Notes: generated from the sequence alone by a model not told the origin. A stretch of 64,000 nucleotides of DNA from Sinorhizobium meliloti 4H41 (GCF_000375585.1 NZ_AQWP01000015.1:1-64000), one strand, 5' to 3'; numbered from the stretch's first letter, positions 34,115 through 43,841 are shown. Program-made: numbers and translations.

Positions 34115-34874
34115 CTATAAGAGGCGGACCGACATGCCCCCGTCAACGATCATGGGACTACCAGTCATGAACTGGGACCGATCCGAGAGAAGAAAGAGTG
34201 CGGCTTGAGCGATCTCCAAAGCCGAAGCCATTCTCTTTATGGGGTGCAGGTCAGAGACGAACTTTAAAGCTTCAGGATTACCTTCGCCACCTGCCGGGGT
34301 GACTGTCCCTCCGGGCAGCAGCGCGTTGATACGGATGCCCTCTCTGGCATGCTCAGCGGCAAGCGATTGGACAAGCCCATTCAACCCCTGCCTTGGACGC
34401 GGCATAGGCTGCCATACCTGGTAGGCCGCCGTTGCTGAACCCGACGAAAGAGGACGTGAAGACAATAGAGCCGCCGCCTTGCTCCTTCAGAACCGGAACC
34501 TGCGCCTTGGCCGCCCAGAAGGCGCTGGTTAGGTTTGTCGAGATTACTCTGTTCCAGTTGTCAATGGACATGTCAGGTACCGCCACCATGTCACCCACCA
34601 CGCCTGCGTTGTTGAAGGCCCCGTGCAGGCTGCCGAAACGCTCCAGGGCCAATTCGGTCAGCGCACCTGCATAGGCTTCATCCAGCACATCACCTGCACG
34701 GTACACGACGCTGCCGCCGCCTCTGGTGATGTCCTCGGCAACCGATTGAAGTTCATCAGATCGGCGCGCGGCCAGAACGACATTTGCCCCCTCGGATGCA
34801 AACAATCTGGCGGCGGCTGCTCCGATACCACTGCTGGCTCCGGTCACGATCAAAGTCTTGTTAGCCAGTTCCAT
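34115..34874 (-). pseudogene. Short-chain dehydrogenase/reductase broken by a frameshift
   Basis: An SDR of about 250 residues split into two frames. The N-terminal part has TLIVTGASSGIGAAAARLFA (cofactor motif), NNAG, the catalytic Ser in VFTSSFVG and the YxxxK motif YAASK. Immediately after YAASKAG the frame breaks; the remainder (GLNGLVQSLAAEHAREGIRI ... LFLLSDRSQFMTGSPMIVDG) continues one base out of register to 34115. Removing one base from the C-run at 34385-34388 restores a full SDR. The start at 34874 has AGGAG 6 nt upstream. It may be a real inactivating insertion or a homopolymer sequencing error. Confidence 0.8.
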
Positions 34875-35220
34875 TTTCATCTCCTGTTTATGATGCAGGA
34901 GATGGCTATTGCGCCCTCAGGCCGGTCGCCACCCGTTTCCTGTCTCAGCAGAAATCCGCTTCGGGCCGAACGCGGACGCATTTGCCCAGCAACTGGCCTT
35001 GATGGGCACAAAGTTGTCCCCTTCCGCGGTGCCCGTCATTGCTGTTAGGGGGATGACCTCCCCTTGGTGTCACGGCGGCCGCAATCTCGCAGCCCGCTTT
35101 TGGTGCATCAGACGGCCCTGCATTTCGTCCTCTCCTTGAACCGACACCACGCACGCGATTAATTTGCGATTTGTGATTTTTTGTGGAGCCCTGAGATGGA
35201 CGGGCGCGGCGAAACTGGCG
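34875..35220. other. Intergenic region without a recognised gene
   Basis: About 345 bp between the SDR start and the pta stop codon. A plus-strand frame around 34940-35040 reads VSAEIRFGPNADAFAQQLAL, which looks coding-like, but it has no start context or recognised domain and runs out quickly; it could be a gene remnant. A T-rich patch lies near 35170-35183. Confidence 0.4.
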
Positions 35221-36213
35221 TCAGGCGGCCTGAACCACCGTCACGGCAATCATATGGAAGACGTCGGCCGCACTGCAGCCGCGCGAAAGGTCGTTGGCTG
35301 GCCGTGAAAGCCCTTGGAGGATCGGTCCTATTGCCGTCGCGCCGCCGATCCGCTGGGCGATCTTGTAGCCGATATTGGCAGCGTCGAGGTTCGGAAACAC
35401 GAAGACGTTGGCCTCCCCGCGCAGCGCCGAATGCGGCGCCTTGGTCAGACAGACGGCTTCGACGAAGGCGCTGTCGAACTGCAATTCGCCGTCGATGATA
35501 AGATCGGGCTCGGCGCGCCGCGCCATGCCGGTCGCCTCGACGACCTTCGAAACGCGCTCGTGAGCGGCGCTGCCGCCTGTCGAGAATGAGAGCATCGCGA
35601 CTTTTGCCCGTTCTCCGGCAAGCCTTTCGAAGGACTTGGCCGACATGCGCGCGATGTCGGCGAGACCGGCCGCGTCCGGGTCCACGACCAGTCCGCAGTC
35701 GGCAAAGACGAAGGCCCCCTTCCTGGCGTGATGGGGCTCGCAGAGCATCATGAGGAAGAAACTGGAGACGAGCCCGACGCCGGGCGCCCTGCCGATCACC
35801 TGCAATGCGGCACGAACGGTGTCTGCGGTCGTTGCGACCGCGCCGCCGACAGTCCCATCGGCCATTCCTTCGCGCACCATCATCGCGGCGAAGGTCAGCG
35901 GTGACAGGACGGCGGCCCGAGCCGCGGTCTCGTCGACGCCTTTGCTCCTTCTGTGCTCGAGATAAGCGGTCGCGAAATCATCGGCAAGCGGAGAGCACGC
36001 CGGCTCCTCGATCCGGAATTCCTGCGGGATTGCGCCCAGGGCTGCGAGCCTCTGCGCAACCGCCTCGCGGTTTCCGACCAGCGTAATCTCCGCCACGCCT
36101 TCCCGCCTCGCCTGCACGGCGCCGGCGACGATCCGCGGGTCCTCGCCTTCCGGAAGGACGATGTGCCGCGGCGCTTTCCTGGCGGCGTCGATGATGCGAT
36201 CGAGAGGTTTCAT
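35221..36213 (-). CDS. pta: Phosphate acetyltransferase
   Basis: A 330-residue short-form Pta without the extra N-terminal domains of the E. coli enzyme. Typical motifs: HIVLPEGEDPRIVAGA at the N-terminus, DGTVGGAVATTADTVRAALQ, and GGATAIGPILQGLSRPANDL at the C-terminus. It converts acetyl phosphate plus CoA to acetyl-CoA plus phosphate. As the last gene after xsc and the yeiH-like gene, it handles the acetyl phosphate that Xsc makes from sulfoacetaldehyde. The start overlaps the preceding stop by one base (TGATG). An upstream in-frame extension was rejected. Confidence 0.94.
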   Translation of the reverse strand: MKPLDRIIDAARKAPRHIVLPEGEDPRIVAGAVQARREGVAEITLVGNREAVAQRLAALGAIPQEFRIEEPACSPLADDFATAYLEHRRSKGVDETAARAAVLSPLTFAAMMVREGMADGTVGGAVATTADTVRAALQVIGRAPGVGLVSSFFLMMLCEPHHARKGAFVFADCGLVVDPDAAGLADIARMSAKSFERLAGERAKVAMLSFSTGGSAAHERVSKVVEATGMARRAEPDLIIDGELQFDSAFVEAVCLTKAPHSALRGEANVFVFPNLDAANIGYKIAQRIGGATAIGPILQGLSRPANDLSRGCSAADVFHMIAVTVVQAA

Positions 36214-37250
36214 CAGCTGTGTCCCAGATAGTACATGCCGGCGAGTATGAAGACGGCGATGAACAGCGTTTCGGCCACGACCAGGGCAACGGCATCTCCG
36301 CCGACTTCGAGGACGCGGCGCAGCGACGTCTTCATGCCGACCGCCACGATGCCCGCCAGCAGCGCCCATCTGGATATGGCCATCCCGACCTCGCTTGCGA
36401 GCACCGGCACCAGCCCGGCGGAATTGAAGCCCGCGAGAACGAGGAACGCCAGGACAAAGCCCGGCACGAGCGGCGCGCGCTTTCCGATGGACGCGCCCTC
36501 CTGCGGAACGCCGCGCAGGGCGAGGGAAAAGATCAGGACCACCGGCGCCAGCATCGTCACCCGGATGAGCTTGACGAGCGTCGCGGTCTCGCCCGCCTCC
36601 GGAGAGACCGAAAAGCCGGCTCCCACCACCTGGGCGACATCATGGATCGTGCCGCCGAAAAAGATGCCGGTGGCTTGGCCGTCAAGCCCGAGATACTCGG
36701 CGACGATCGGATAGCCGATCATCGCAAGCGTGCTGAGCACGGTCACCGACAGCACGGTGAAGATAAGATTGCGCTCGGAAAATTCGTTGCGGGGCAGCAC
36801 GGCGGCGATGGCCATGGCGGCCGAAGCGCCGCAAATGGCGACCGCGCCGCTGGTGAGAAGGGCGAGACGCCAGCCCCGGCCAAGCAGGCGGGCGGCCAGG
36901 AGGCCGAACAGGATGGTTGCCACGATCGCCGAGACGAGCAGCAGGATGGTGCCGGCGCCGAGGCCGATCAGAAGATCGACGCTGATGCGCATGCCGAGCA
37001 GCGCCACACCGATCCTCAAGATCAGCTTTGCCGAAAGCTCGATGCCCGCGACGCAACGTCCTTCTTCCGCCAGGAAGTGGAAGGCGATCCCCAGCAGCAG
37101 TGCCATCAGCATCGCCGGCGCCCCGTAATGCTCCGACAGGAACTGGGCAGCCATGGCGACGGCGGCCGTCACCAGGAGACCCGGTCCATAGGTCGACAGG
37201 ACGACTGACAGGGATTGCTTCCGTCGCTCGGTTTTGGGGATCGCGTCCAT
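36213..37250 (-). CDS. YeiH-family (UPF0324) putative sulfite/sulfate exporter
   Basis: A 345-residue inner-membrane protein with about ten membrane segments. Family motifs include LLLGIAFHFLAEEGRCVAGI, GVALLGMRISVDLLIGLGAG, CGASAAMAIAAVLP and FGGTIHDVAQVVGAGFSVS. PF03601 proteins are found in several sulfonate degradation clusters and are proposed anion exporters. Between xsc and pta, it is the best candidate for removing sulfite (or sulfate after oxidation). The start at 37250 follows GGAAAG. The stop is coupled to the pta start. The exported ion has not been shown from sequence. Confidence 0.85.
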   Translation of the reverse strand: MDAIPKTERRKQSLSVVLSTYGPGLLVTAAVAMAAQFLSEHYGAPAMLMALLLGIAFHFLAEEGRCVAGIELSAKLILRIGVALLGMRISVDLLIGLGAGTILLLVSAIVATILFGLLAARLLGRGWRLALLTSGAVAICGASAAMAIAAVLPRNEFSERNLIFTVLSVTVLSTLAMIGYPIVAEYLGLDGQATGIFFGGTIHDVAQVVGAGFSVSPEAGETATLVKLIRVTMLAPVVLIFSLALRGVPQEGASIGKRAPLVPGFVLAFLVLAGFNSAGLVPVLASEVGMAISRWALLAGIVAVGMKTSLRRVLEVGGDAVALVVAETLFIAVFILAGMYYLGHS

Positions 37251-37310
37251 TTTTTCTTTCCGTTGAGTGAGCTCGGCGGTGACCACCGCCGAGCAAGTCG
37301 CGAGAGCTTC

Positions 37311-39086
37311 TTACATAGGTCGCTGGGTGCGCATGTCGGCGCGATCGATGCCGGCCACCGCTACCGGCTTCTTCATCGCATCGCGGCGGAAGGGCTCACC
37401 GAGTTCCTGGTTGAGGATAACCTCGACGAAAGTGGTGATCCCCCTGGCCTGGTCCTCGATCGCCTTCGCAAGCGCCTCGGTGAGTGCGGCCGGCGTGTCG
37501 ACCGTCACGCCCTTGAGGCCGCAGCCATCTGCAACCTTGGCGTAGCTCAGGTTCGGATTGAGCTCGGTGCCGACGAAGTTGTTGTCGTACCAGAGCGTCG
37601 TATTCCGCTTTTCCGCTCCCCACTGATAGTTGCGGAAGATCACCATGGTGATGGCCGGCCAGCCCTCGCGACCGATCGACGTCATCTCGTTCATCGAGAT
37701 GCCAAAGGCGCCGTCCCCGGCAAAGCCGACCACCGGCACGTCCGGGCAGCCGATCTTGGCGCCGACGATCGACGGGAAACCGTAACCGCAGGGGCCGAAC
37801 ATGCCCGGCGCCAGATATTTCCTGCCCTGTTCGAAGCTCGGATAAGCGTTGCCGATCGCGCAGTTGTTGCCGATGTCGGTGGAGATGATCGCCTCCTTCG
37901 GAAGCACGGCCTGGATCGCCCGCCAGACCTGGCGAGGCGACATGCGATCGGGCTCGCGCCGGCGTGCGCCGACGTTCCACTCCGTGCCCGGATCGTCATC
38001 CTCATGGTCCATCGACGAGAGCTGCTGCAGCCAGGCCGAGCGCGTCTGGTGTATCAGCGCCTTCCGCTCTTCGCGGCTCGCGTCGCCGGCGGCCGGCGCA
38101 AGCTGCTGAAGAATCTGCTGCGCTACCTGCTTCGCGTCACCGCAGATGCCGACCGTCACCTTCTTGGTCAGGCCGATCCGGTCGGCATTGATGTCCACCT
38201 GGATGATCGCCGCATCCTTCGGCCAGTAGTCGATGCCATAGCCAGGCAGCGTCGAGAAAGGATTGAGCCGCGTACCCAGGGCGAGCACGACGTCTGCCTT
38301 GCTGATCAATTCCATCGCCGCCTTCGAGCCGTTATAGCCCAAGGGTCCGACCGACAGACGGTGGCTGCCGGGAAAGGCGTCGTTGTGCTGATAGCCGCAG
38401 CACACCGGCGCATCCAGCTTCTCCGCAAGTGCCATGGATTCCTGGATGGCGTTGCCGATGACGACGCCGGCGCCGTTGAGAATGACCGGGAACTTCGCTT
38501 CCGAAAGCAGCCGCGCGGCCTGGGCGATGGCCGCGGGGCCGCCCGCCGGCCGCTCGAAGCGGACGATGCGCGGCAGATCCACGTCGATAACCTGCGTCCA
38601 GAAGTCCCGCGGGATGTTGATCTGCGCCGGTGCACAACCGCGCCATGCCTTTTCGATGACCCGGTTAAGGACCTCGGGAATGCGGCTCGGATCGCGCACT
38701 TCCTCCTGATAGCAGACCATCTCCTCGAACATAGCCATCTGGTCGACTTCCTGGAAGCCGCCCTGGCCGATGGTCTTGTTGGCGGCCTGCGGCGTGACCA
38801 TGAGCAGTGGCGTATGGTTCCAGTAGGCCGTCTTCATGGCCGTGATGAAACCGGTCACGCCGGGGCCGTTCTGGCCGATCGCCATCGACATCGTGCCGGT
38901 CGCACGGCTGAAGCCGTCGGCCATCATGCCGGCATTGGTCTCGTGGGCACAGTCCCAGAACCGGATGCCCGCCTTCGGAAACAGGTCCGATACGGGCATC
39001 ATCGCCGAGCCGATGATCCCGAACGCATGCTCGATGCCATGCATCTGCAGGACTTTTACAAACGCCTCTTCGGTCGTCATTTTCAT
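37311..39086 (-). CDS. xsc: Sulfoacetaldehyde acetyltransferase
   Basis: A 591-residue ThDP-dependent enzyme: sulfoacetaldehyde plus phosphate gives acetyl phosphate and sulfite. Features: the ThDP-activating Glu in CAHETNAGMMADGFSRATG, the ThDP/Mg motif starting GDGAFGISMNEMTS and continuing to FRNYQWGAEKRN, and Xsc-typical sequence (MAIGQNGPGVTGFITAMKTA, YWNHTPLLMVTPQ). Length matches the Xsc family rather than acetolactate synthase (no AHAS small subunit). AAAGGA precedes the start. It follows tauX-tauY and precedes the exporter and pta genes, giving a complete pathway. Confidence 0.96.
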   Translation of the reverse strand: MKMTTEEAFVKVLQMHGIEHAFGIIGSAMMPVSDLFPKAGIRFWDCAHETNAGMMADGFSRATGTMSMAIGQNGPGVTGFITAMKTAYWNHTPLLMVTPQAANKTIGQGGFQEVDQMAMFEEMVCYQEEVRDPSRIPEVLNRVIEKAWRGCAPAQINIPRDFWTQVIDVDLPRIVRFERPAGGPAAIAQAARLLSEAKFPVILNGAGVVIGNAIQESMALAEKLDAPVCCGYQHNDAFPGSHRLSVGPLGYNGSKAAMELISKADVVLALGTRLNPFSTLPGYGIDYWPKDAAIIQVDINADRIGLTKKVTVGICGDAKQVAQQILQQLAPAAGDASREERKALIHQTRSAWLQQLSSMDHEDDDPGTEWNVGARRREPDRMSPRQVWRAIQAVLPKEAIISTDIGNNCAIGNAYPSFEQGRKYLAPGMFGPCGYGFPSIVGAKIGCPDVPVVGFAGDGAFGISMNEMTSIGREGWPAITMVIFRNYQWGAEKRNTTLWYDNNFVGTELNPNLSYAKVADGCGLKGVTVDTPAALTEALAKAIEDQARGITTFVEVILNQELGEPFRRDAMKKPVAVAGIDRADMRTQRPM

Positions 39087-39127
39087 GTCATGTTCCTTTC
39101 GCGTTGAGGGTAAGGCCGACCGGGCGG

Positions 39128-40528
39128 CTAAAGAATTTCATCCTTGAGGTAGTACCAGCGATACATGCCCCACTGGCCGAGGCGTCTGAAAGGCGTGAGC
39201 AGGCCATGACTCGGCAGCGGCGACGTGAAGATCGGCAGATCGAGGGCGCCGCCCTTGCCCGCCACCATCTGGGCCATGCGGCGGCCGGCCTGGGCGGAAT
39301 ACATGACCCCGTTGCCGCCATAGCCCATGGCGTAGAACAGCGGCTGCTTCGGGTCGGGGCGGAAGATGCGCGGCATCATGTCGTGGCTGACATCGACCCA
39401 GCCCCACCAGGAGTAGTCGATCGTGATCCCCTTCAGGATCGGGAACTTTCGGTAGAGCCCTTCGAGCAGCCGATCGAGATGTTTGGGGTTGACCGCGTCG
39501 CGGCCGGTGATGGCGCTGCGGCTGCCGATCTGCACGCGACCGTCCGGCATCATCCGGTAGTAGTGGCGCAGCGTGCGCGTATCGGTGAGCGGGATCCGGG
39601 TCTTGAAGTTCAGTTCGGCGCGTTCTTCCTCGGTCAGCGGGCGTGTGACGATCGAGTTCGAGAGGATCGGCATCAGCCTGTGCCGCGTCATCGTATGCAG
39701 GTCCGGCGAGGTATAGCCTGCCGTCGCAATGCAGACGGCGCGCGCACGAACGGTGCCGCCCGGCGTCGTCAGATGATAGGCTCCGTTCTTCCAGTCGCAG
39801 CCGAGAACGGGGCTTGCCGTATGGACCCGCGCACCGAGCTTGCGCGCCAGACTGAGGTAGCCGAAGGCCAGCTTGGCCGCGTGGATGCCCATGCCGTCCG
39901 GTTCGTACATCGCCCCCCTCGCCTCCTCGTCGCGTACGAAGTCGCGGTGGACCTCATCGCGGCCGACCATGCGCGAGCGGTAGCCGAAAACCTCGTTGAG
40001 AAGCCGCGACTCGGTTTCGAGCGCCGGCATCACCTTGTCGCGGTGGGCGATATAAAGATGGCCGCCGTCCTGAGGGTCGCAGTCGATCTCGGGCGAACGG
40101 ATCAGGTCCCGGAAGAGATCGAAGGCTTCGCTGATTTCGCCATGCAGCCTTTTGGCGACATCGACGCCCCAGCGCTCGATCCATTGCGAACGCTTGAGCC
40201 GGCCGGCGGAGATCTGCGCCTGACCGCCGTTGCGGGTGCTGCAGCCCCAGGCGACGCCATTGGCTTCGAGCACCGTCGCCTTGATGCCATGCTCCTGGGC
40301 CAGATGGATCGCGCAGGAGAGCCCGGTGTATCCGGAGCCGACGACAGCGACGTCGACGTCCATATCGCGTGTGACGGGTCCGTCGTCGGCAGGCGGAGTG
40401 CCGGCCGTGCCGATCCAATAGGTCGGCGCATAGTCCTTGCCGTCGCCCGGATTAGGCGCGCGGATCGGATCATAGGTCGGATCGAAGGGCTTCCGCGATG
40501 CGATCGGTCTGGCCAGTTGATGTTCCAT
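39128..40528 (-). CDS. tauY: Taurine dehydrogenase large subunit (FAD oxidoreductase)
   Basis: A 466-residue DAO-type flavoprotein. The FAD motif is VDVAVVGSGYTGLSCAIHLA, with CSTRNGGQAQISAG as the second flavin contact and GYGGNGVMYSAQAGRRMAQM at the C-terminal FAD clamp. In Rhodobacterales and rhizobia, the large subunit TauY with the small subunit TauX deaminates taurine to sulfoacetaldehyde, passing electrons to the respiratory chain. Here it lies 23 bp after the SnoaL-fold gene and 41 bp before xsc, the standard order. By sequence alone it could be called a gamma-glutamylputrescine-oxidase-like protein; context decides. Confidence 0.88.
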   Translation of the reverse strand: MEHQLARPIASRKPFDPTYDPIRAPNPGDGKDYAPTYWIGTAGTPPADDGPVTRDMDVDVAVVGSGYTGLSCAIHLAQEHGIKATVLEANGVAWGCSTRNGGQAQISAGRLKRSQWIERWGVDVAKRLHGEISEAFDLFRDLIRSPEIDCDPQDGGHLYIAHRDKVMPALETESRLLNEVFGYRSRMVGRDEVHRDFVRDEEARGAMYEPDGMGIHAAKLAFGYLSLARKLGARVHTASPVLGCDWKNGAYHLTTPGGTVRARAVCIATAGYTSPDLHTMTRHRLMPILSNSIVTRPLTEEERAELNFKTRIPLTDTRTLRHYYRMMPDGRVQIGSRSAITGRDAVNPKHLDRLLEGLYRKFPILKGITIDYSWWGWVDVSHDMMPRIFRPDPKQPLFYAMGYGGNGVMYSAQAGRRMAQMVAGKGGALDLPIFTSPLPSHGLLTPFRRLGQWGMYRWYYLKDEIL

Positions 40529-40551
40529 GTCGTGATCCTGCCCTGAGGCTC

Positions 40552-40938
40552 TCAGTATCTCGGCTGCGGTTCGATGAGCGGCCGGTTCTTTCGGAATGCC
40601 TGCTTGCGGACGATCTTTCCGTCGCGAAGCGTGAAGAGATCGCAGCCTTCCGCGACGATGCGCGAGCCGTCCTCATTGGTGCCTGAGAACGTCCACTCGG
40701 AGACGGCGCGATCAGCATGGACGAAGTGGCTGTGATGATCCCAATGGGCATCCCGCATTGCCGTCCATACACCTGAGAAGGCATCGGCAATCGCCGCAGC
40801 GCCGACGATGCGCTTGCCGCAGGCCTCCGGCCCGGCAACGGCGTTGAAGACGCAATCGGCGGCGAAAAAGGCCATGACGCCGTCGATGTCGTGCCTGTTG
40901 AAGGCGTCGAAAAGCTTTGCGAGATCTTCGGCAGTCAT
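40552..40938 (-). CDS. tauX: Taurine dehydrogenase small subunit (SnoaL/NTF2 fold)
   Basis: A 128-residue NTF2-fold protein: LFDAFNRHDIDGVMAFFAAD, HWDHHSHFVHADRAVSEWTF and CDLFTLRDGKIVRKQAFRKN. Small subunits of taurine dehydrogenase have this fold and length. The start at 40938 has AAAGGA upstream; a longer form was rejected. It lies 23 bp ahead of tauY and 120 bp after tauC in one minus-strand operon. The other SnoaL-like genes in the window (32200, 32911) are only distant relatives. Confidence 0.82.
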   Translation of the reverse strand: MTAEDLAKLFDAFNRHDIDGVMAFFAADCVFNAVAGPEACGKRIVGAAAIADAFSGVWTAMRDAHWDHHSHFVHADRAVSEWTFSGTNEDGSRIVAEGCDLFTLRDGKIVRKQAFRKNRPLIEPQPRY

Positions 40939-41058
40939 GTCGAAATTCCTTTGTTCATGCCTGGGCATAGCTTCGCCGGGCGGGCGGCCCTAAGCCCGTT
41001 TGAAATGGGTTGGAAGAGATTGTCCGGGGCGGCGCCCACTACGTCCGATCGGCTGCCG

Positions 41059-41886
41059 TCACACTTTGCCCTTCCAGGGAATGAGCGCCTTTTCGAGGTA
41101 GCGGATCATGAGATCGAAGGCGAAAGCGAAAACGCCGATGACGACGATGCCCATGATGACCGTATCGCTTGCGAGATATTCGGCGGCATTCAGCACCATG
41201 AAGCCGAGGCCACGATGGGCGGCCACCATTTCGGCGGCGACGAGCGTGGTCCAGCCGACGCCGATTCCGATACGCATGCCGGTGAATATCTCCGGCAGGG
41301 CCGCCTTCAGGATCACATGCCTGATCACCTGGGCTCGCGTCGCACCCATCGCATAGGCCGCATGGATCTGTTCCGTCGAGACCGAGCGGACACCGGCTCT
41401 GGCGGCGATCGCCATGGGCGCGAAGATCGCCAGATAGATCAGGAACACTTTCGGGAATTCGCCGATGCCGAGCCAGATGATGATCAGCGGCAGATAGGCG
41501 AGCGGCGGCAGCGGCCGGTAGAATTCGATGATCGGGTCGAAGAGACCGCGCACCACCCGGTTGACGCCCATGAGGATGCCGACGGGAACGGCCGTGACGA
41601 GTGCCAGCACGAAAGCTCCGAGCACGCGCCCGAGACTTGACAGAGTATGCTGCGCCAAAGTGGAGTTCGAGACGCCCTCCGTAAGCGCAATCACGAACTT
41701 GTCCCAGACGGCGAGCGGCGACGGCAGGAACAGCGGCTTGATCCAGCCCATTTCGGTCACGAGCAGCCAGAGCGCGATGAAGGCAAGGGCCGTGAGCAGG
41801 CTGATGTGGCCGCTCATGCCGTCGCCCGGCGCACCGTAGATCCTGCCCGGACGAACCGGTTTGCTCTTTGCGACACCCTCAAGCAT
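41059..41886 (-). CDS. tauC: Taurine ABC importer permease
   Basis: A 275-residue BPD-type permease with six membrane segments, beginning [15 protein letters not shown]. The EAA-type loop [21 protein letters not shown] docks on TauB. Motifs [20 protein letters not shown] and [19 protein letters not shown] are typical of the TauC/SsuC family. The start at 41886 overlaps the tauB stop by 8 bp. A longer upstream frame is antisense-like out-of-frame tauB sequence and was rejected. Confidence 0.93.
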   Translation of the reverse strand: MLEGVAKSKPVRPGRIYGAPGDGMSGHISLLTALAFIALWLLVTEMGWIKPLFLPSPLAVWDKFVIALTEGVSNSTLAQHTLSSLGRVLGAFVLALVTAVPVGILMGVNRVVRGLFDPIIEFYRPLPPLAYLPLIIIWLGIGEFPKVFLIYLAIFAPMAIAARAGVRSVSTEQIHAAYAMGATRAQVIRHVILKAALPEIFTGMRIGIGVGWTTLVAAEMVAAHRGLGFMVLNAAEYLASDTVIMGIVVIGVFAFAFDLMIRYLEKALIPWKGKV

Positions 41887-42691
41887 GGAGGATCTCCGGG
41901 CTCCCGGACTGGCGCTCGTCGCCATAGATGATGCCGAGGATTTCTTCACGCATGTCGATGAAGTCGCGGCTGGATTTGATTGCGCGTGCATTGCCGTTCT
42001 CCAGGAAGCGTTTGTTGAAATCGAGCTCGTAGGTATGGGTGATGCGGCCCGGACGGGGCGACATCACGATCAGCCTGGAGCCGAGGAACAGCGCCTCCTC
42101 GACGCTGTGGGTGATGAAGAAGAACATCTTGTTGGTGAGTTGCCACACTTCGAGCAGCAATTCCTGGATGGTCTCGCGCGTCAGCGCGTCGAGGGCAGCC
42201 ATCGGCTCGTCCATGAGCAGCATCGCCGGATCGCAGGTGAGCGCGCGGGCGATGCCGACACGCTGCTGCATGCCGCCGGAGAGGTGATAAATCATGTGCC
42301 GGTGGAAATCCTGCAGCCCGACAAGCGCGAGATTTCTGGTCGCCAGGTCCCGCCGGGTCGCCTTGTCGACACCCCTGAGCTTCAATCCGAACTCGGTATT
42401 GTCGATGACGTTAAGCCAGGGGAGCAGCGCGTGCTTCTGGAAGACGACGCCACGGTCGGCACCGGGGCCGGTGATGCGGCGGTCGCCCAGCATGATTTCC
42501 CCGGCGCTCGGCGCCATGAACCCCGCCATCAGGTTGAGAAGCGTGGTCTTGCCACATCCGGATGCACCGAGGGCGACGACGAAATCGCCGCTTTTGATTT
42601 CGAGGTTCACGCCCTTGAGCGCGATGACCGCCTGGTCCGAATAGAGACCGGGATAGGTCAGACTGACATTGCTGACGTTAAGCGTTTCCAT
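41879..42691 (-). CDS. tauB: Taurine ABC importer ATP-binding protein
   Basis: A 270-residue ATPase: Walker [10 protein letters not shown], signature LSGGMQQR, Walker [12 protein letters not shown], switch His in [16 protein letters not shown]. Length and motifs fit the TauB/SsuB family of nitrate/sulfonate importers. It lies between tauA and tauC; the 89-bp gap to tauA contains a long hairpin, while tauC overlaps its 3' end. Confidence 0.94.
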   Translation of the reverse strand: METLNVSNVSLTYPGLYSDQAVIALKGVNLEIKSGDFVVALGASGCGKTTLLNLMAGFMAPSAGEIMLGDRRITGPGADRGVVFQKHALLPWLNVIDNTEFGLKLRGVDKATRRDLATRNLALVGLQDFHRHMIYHLSGGMQQRVGIARALTCDPAMLLMDEPMAALDALTRETIQELLLEVWQLTNKMFFFITHSVEEALFLGSRLIVMSPRPGRITHTYELDFNKRFLENGNARAIKSSRDFIDMREEILGIIYGDERQSGSPEILHA

Positions 42692-42733
42692 GTCGCAGGC
42701 CTTCCTGGAAGTGCTGTGCCGAGGGTATCAGCG

Positions 42734-42770
42734 GCGCTCCTGGCCGCGCACGGTGCGCGGGCGGGAGCGC
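42734..42770 (-). repeat. Long hairpin between tauA and tauB
   Basis: Inner stem CCGCGCAC-G-GTGCGCGG (42744-42760) is perfect; an outer stem GCGCTCC / GGAGCGC (42734-42740 and 42764-42770) extends it across a 3-nt internal loop. It sits just past the tauA stop. Such structures protect the mRNA 3' end of a binding protein gene, or attenuate transcription so that the binding protein is made in excess. Confidence 0.6.
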
Positions 42771-42780
42771 GCGTCGTCTG

Positions 42781-43800
42781 CTACTTGGAGGCTTCTTTCG
42801 CATATGAGCTGTTGACGAAGGGCGCGTAGTCGTCGAGCGCGGTGTCGATCTGTTTCTGATCGACCAGAAACTTGGCGCTCGCCTCCAGCGCCCGGACAGC
42901 GCCGCCGCCAAGCCACTGATCGGAGACCTGTTCGTCGACGGTCGGGAAGGACAGGAGGTTCAAAGCCTGGACGATACCCTCGGCGTCGCCGCCGATCAGC
43001 TTGACCATGCCCTGGACCTGCGGCGAGTCAGCCTTCCAGCCGCTGCCGTTCGCCTTGTAATCGGCATAGGCGTCCGCGAGCACCTTGGTGAAGGCGGCCA
43101 TGAATTTGGGGTTTTGCTCGGCCCATTCCTTGTCGGCCACGAGGCCGTCGAAGGTCGGCACGCTCGCCGCGCCGATCGTCTCGGAATCGGAGATGACCTT
43201 GCCGCTCTTCAGGAGTTCCGACAGCGCCGGTGGCCAGACATAGGCGGCATCGATATCGCCACGCTGCCAGGCAGCGACGATCTGCGGCGGCTTCATGTTG
43301 AGGATGTTCACTTCCCGCGGATCGGTTTTCCAGACCTGCTCGAGGCCGACCAGCAGATGGAAGTGCGACGTCGAGACGAAGGGGACGCCGACATTTTTCC
43401 CCTTCAGGTCTTCCGGCTTTTCGATGCCGGATCCTTCTCGTGCGACGAGCGCTTCCGACTTGCCGATATTGTCCAGGATCCAGAAGAGTTCGAGCCCGAC
43501 GCCGCGGGTCGCCGCGGCTGTCGTACCGGTCGAACCGATGACGCCGATCGGCACGTTTCCGGAAGCGAGGGCGGTCGAAATGTCACCGCCGGAACTGAAC
43601 TGGCGCCAATCGATCGTATAGCCGGCTTCCTTCGCTGCGGCATCGAAACGACCATCGGCGATCGCCGAGATGAACGGGCCGACGATCTGCTGGTAGCCCA
43701 CGACGACGCTGGTTTCCGCCTGGGCGGCGAAGGAGGTGAGGACACCGGCGGCGATGGCCACGGCTCCGGATAAGTGCTTGAAACTTCTAAGGTGGATCAT
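42781..43800 (-). CDS. tauA: Taurine-binding periplasmic protein
   Basis: A 339-residue solute-binding protein with signal peptide (hydrophobic core SGAVAIAAGVLTSFAAQA) and mature start ETSVVVGYQQIVGPFISAIA. The taurine-type pattern is seen in DWRQFSSGGDISTALASGNV and IGVIGSTGTTAAATRGVGLE; the LKGKNVGVPFVSTSHFHLL segment is close to TauA proteins. GAGGG precedes the start at 43800. It is the first gene of tauABC-tauX-tauY-xsc-yeiH-pta, divergent from tauR across 155 bp with two candidate TauR boxes. Confidence 0.94.
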   Translation of the reverse strand: MIHLRSFKHLSGAVAIAAGVLTSFAAQAETSVVVGYQQIVGPFISAIADGRFDAAAKEAGYTIDWRQFSSGGDISTALASGNVPIGVIGSTGTTAAATRGVGLELFWILDNIGKSEALVAREGSGIEKPEDLKGKNVGVPFVSTSHFHLLVGLEQVWKTDPREVNILNMKPPQIVAAWQRGDIDAAYVWPPALSELLKSGKVISDSETIGAASVPTFDGLVADKEWAEQNPKFMAAFTKVLADAYADYKANGSGWKADSPQVQGMVKLIGGDAEGIVQALNLLSFPTVDEQVSDQWLGGGAVRALEASAKFLVDQKQIDTALDDYAPFVNSSYAKEASK

Positions 43801-43824
43801 GTCGTTACCCTCTTGGTTATGTCG

Positions 43825-43841
43825 CCCCGCTTTTTGCGGGG
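43825..43841 (-). repeat. Small hairpin in the tauA leader
   Basis: CCCCGC-TTTTT-GCGGGG, a 6-bp GC stem with 5-nt loop, lies 25 bp upstream of the tauA start within its probable 5' untranslated region. It might stabilise the leader or influence translation; no T-run on the tauA strand follows, so it is not a terminator for tauA. Confidence 0.4.

Noticed and set aside
34909..35139. Possible coding remnant VSAEIRFGPNADAFAQQLAL
   Set aside because: Looks protein-like but has no start context, no recognised family and a short length; kept only as a note.
35221..37296. Overlapping alternative frames within pta and the YeeH-like gene
   Set aside because: They are shadows of the two genes in high-GC DNA, with no family match.
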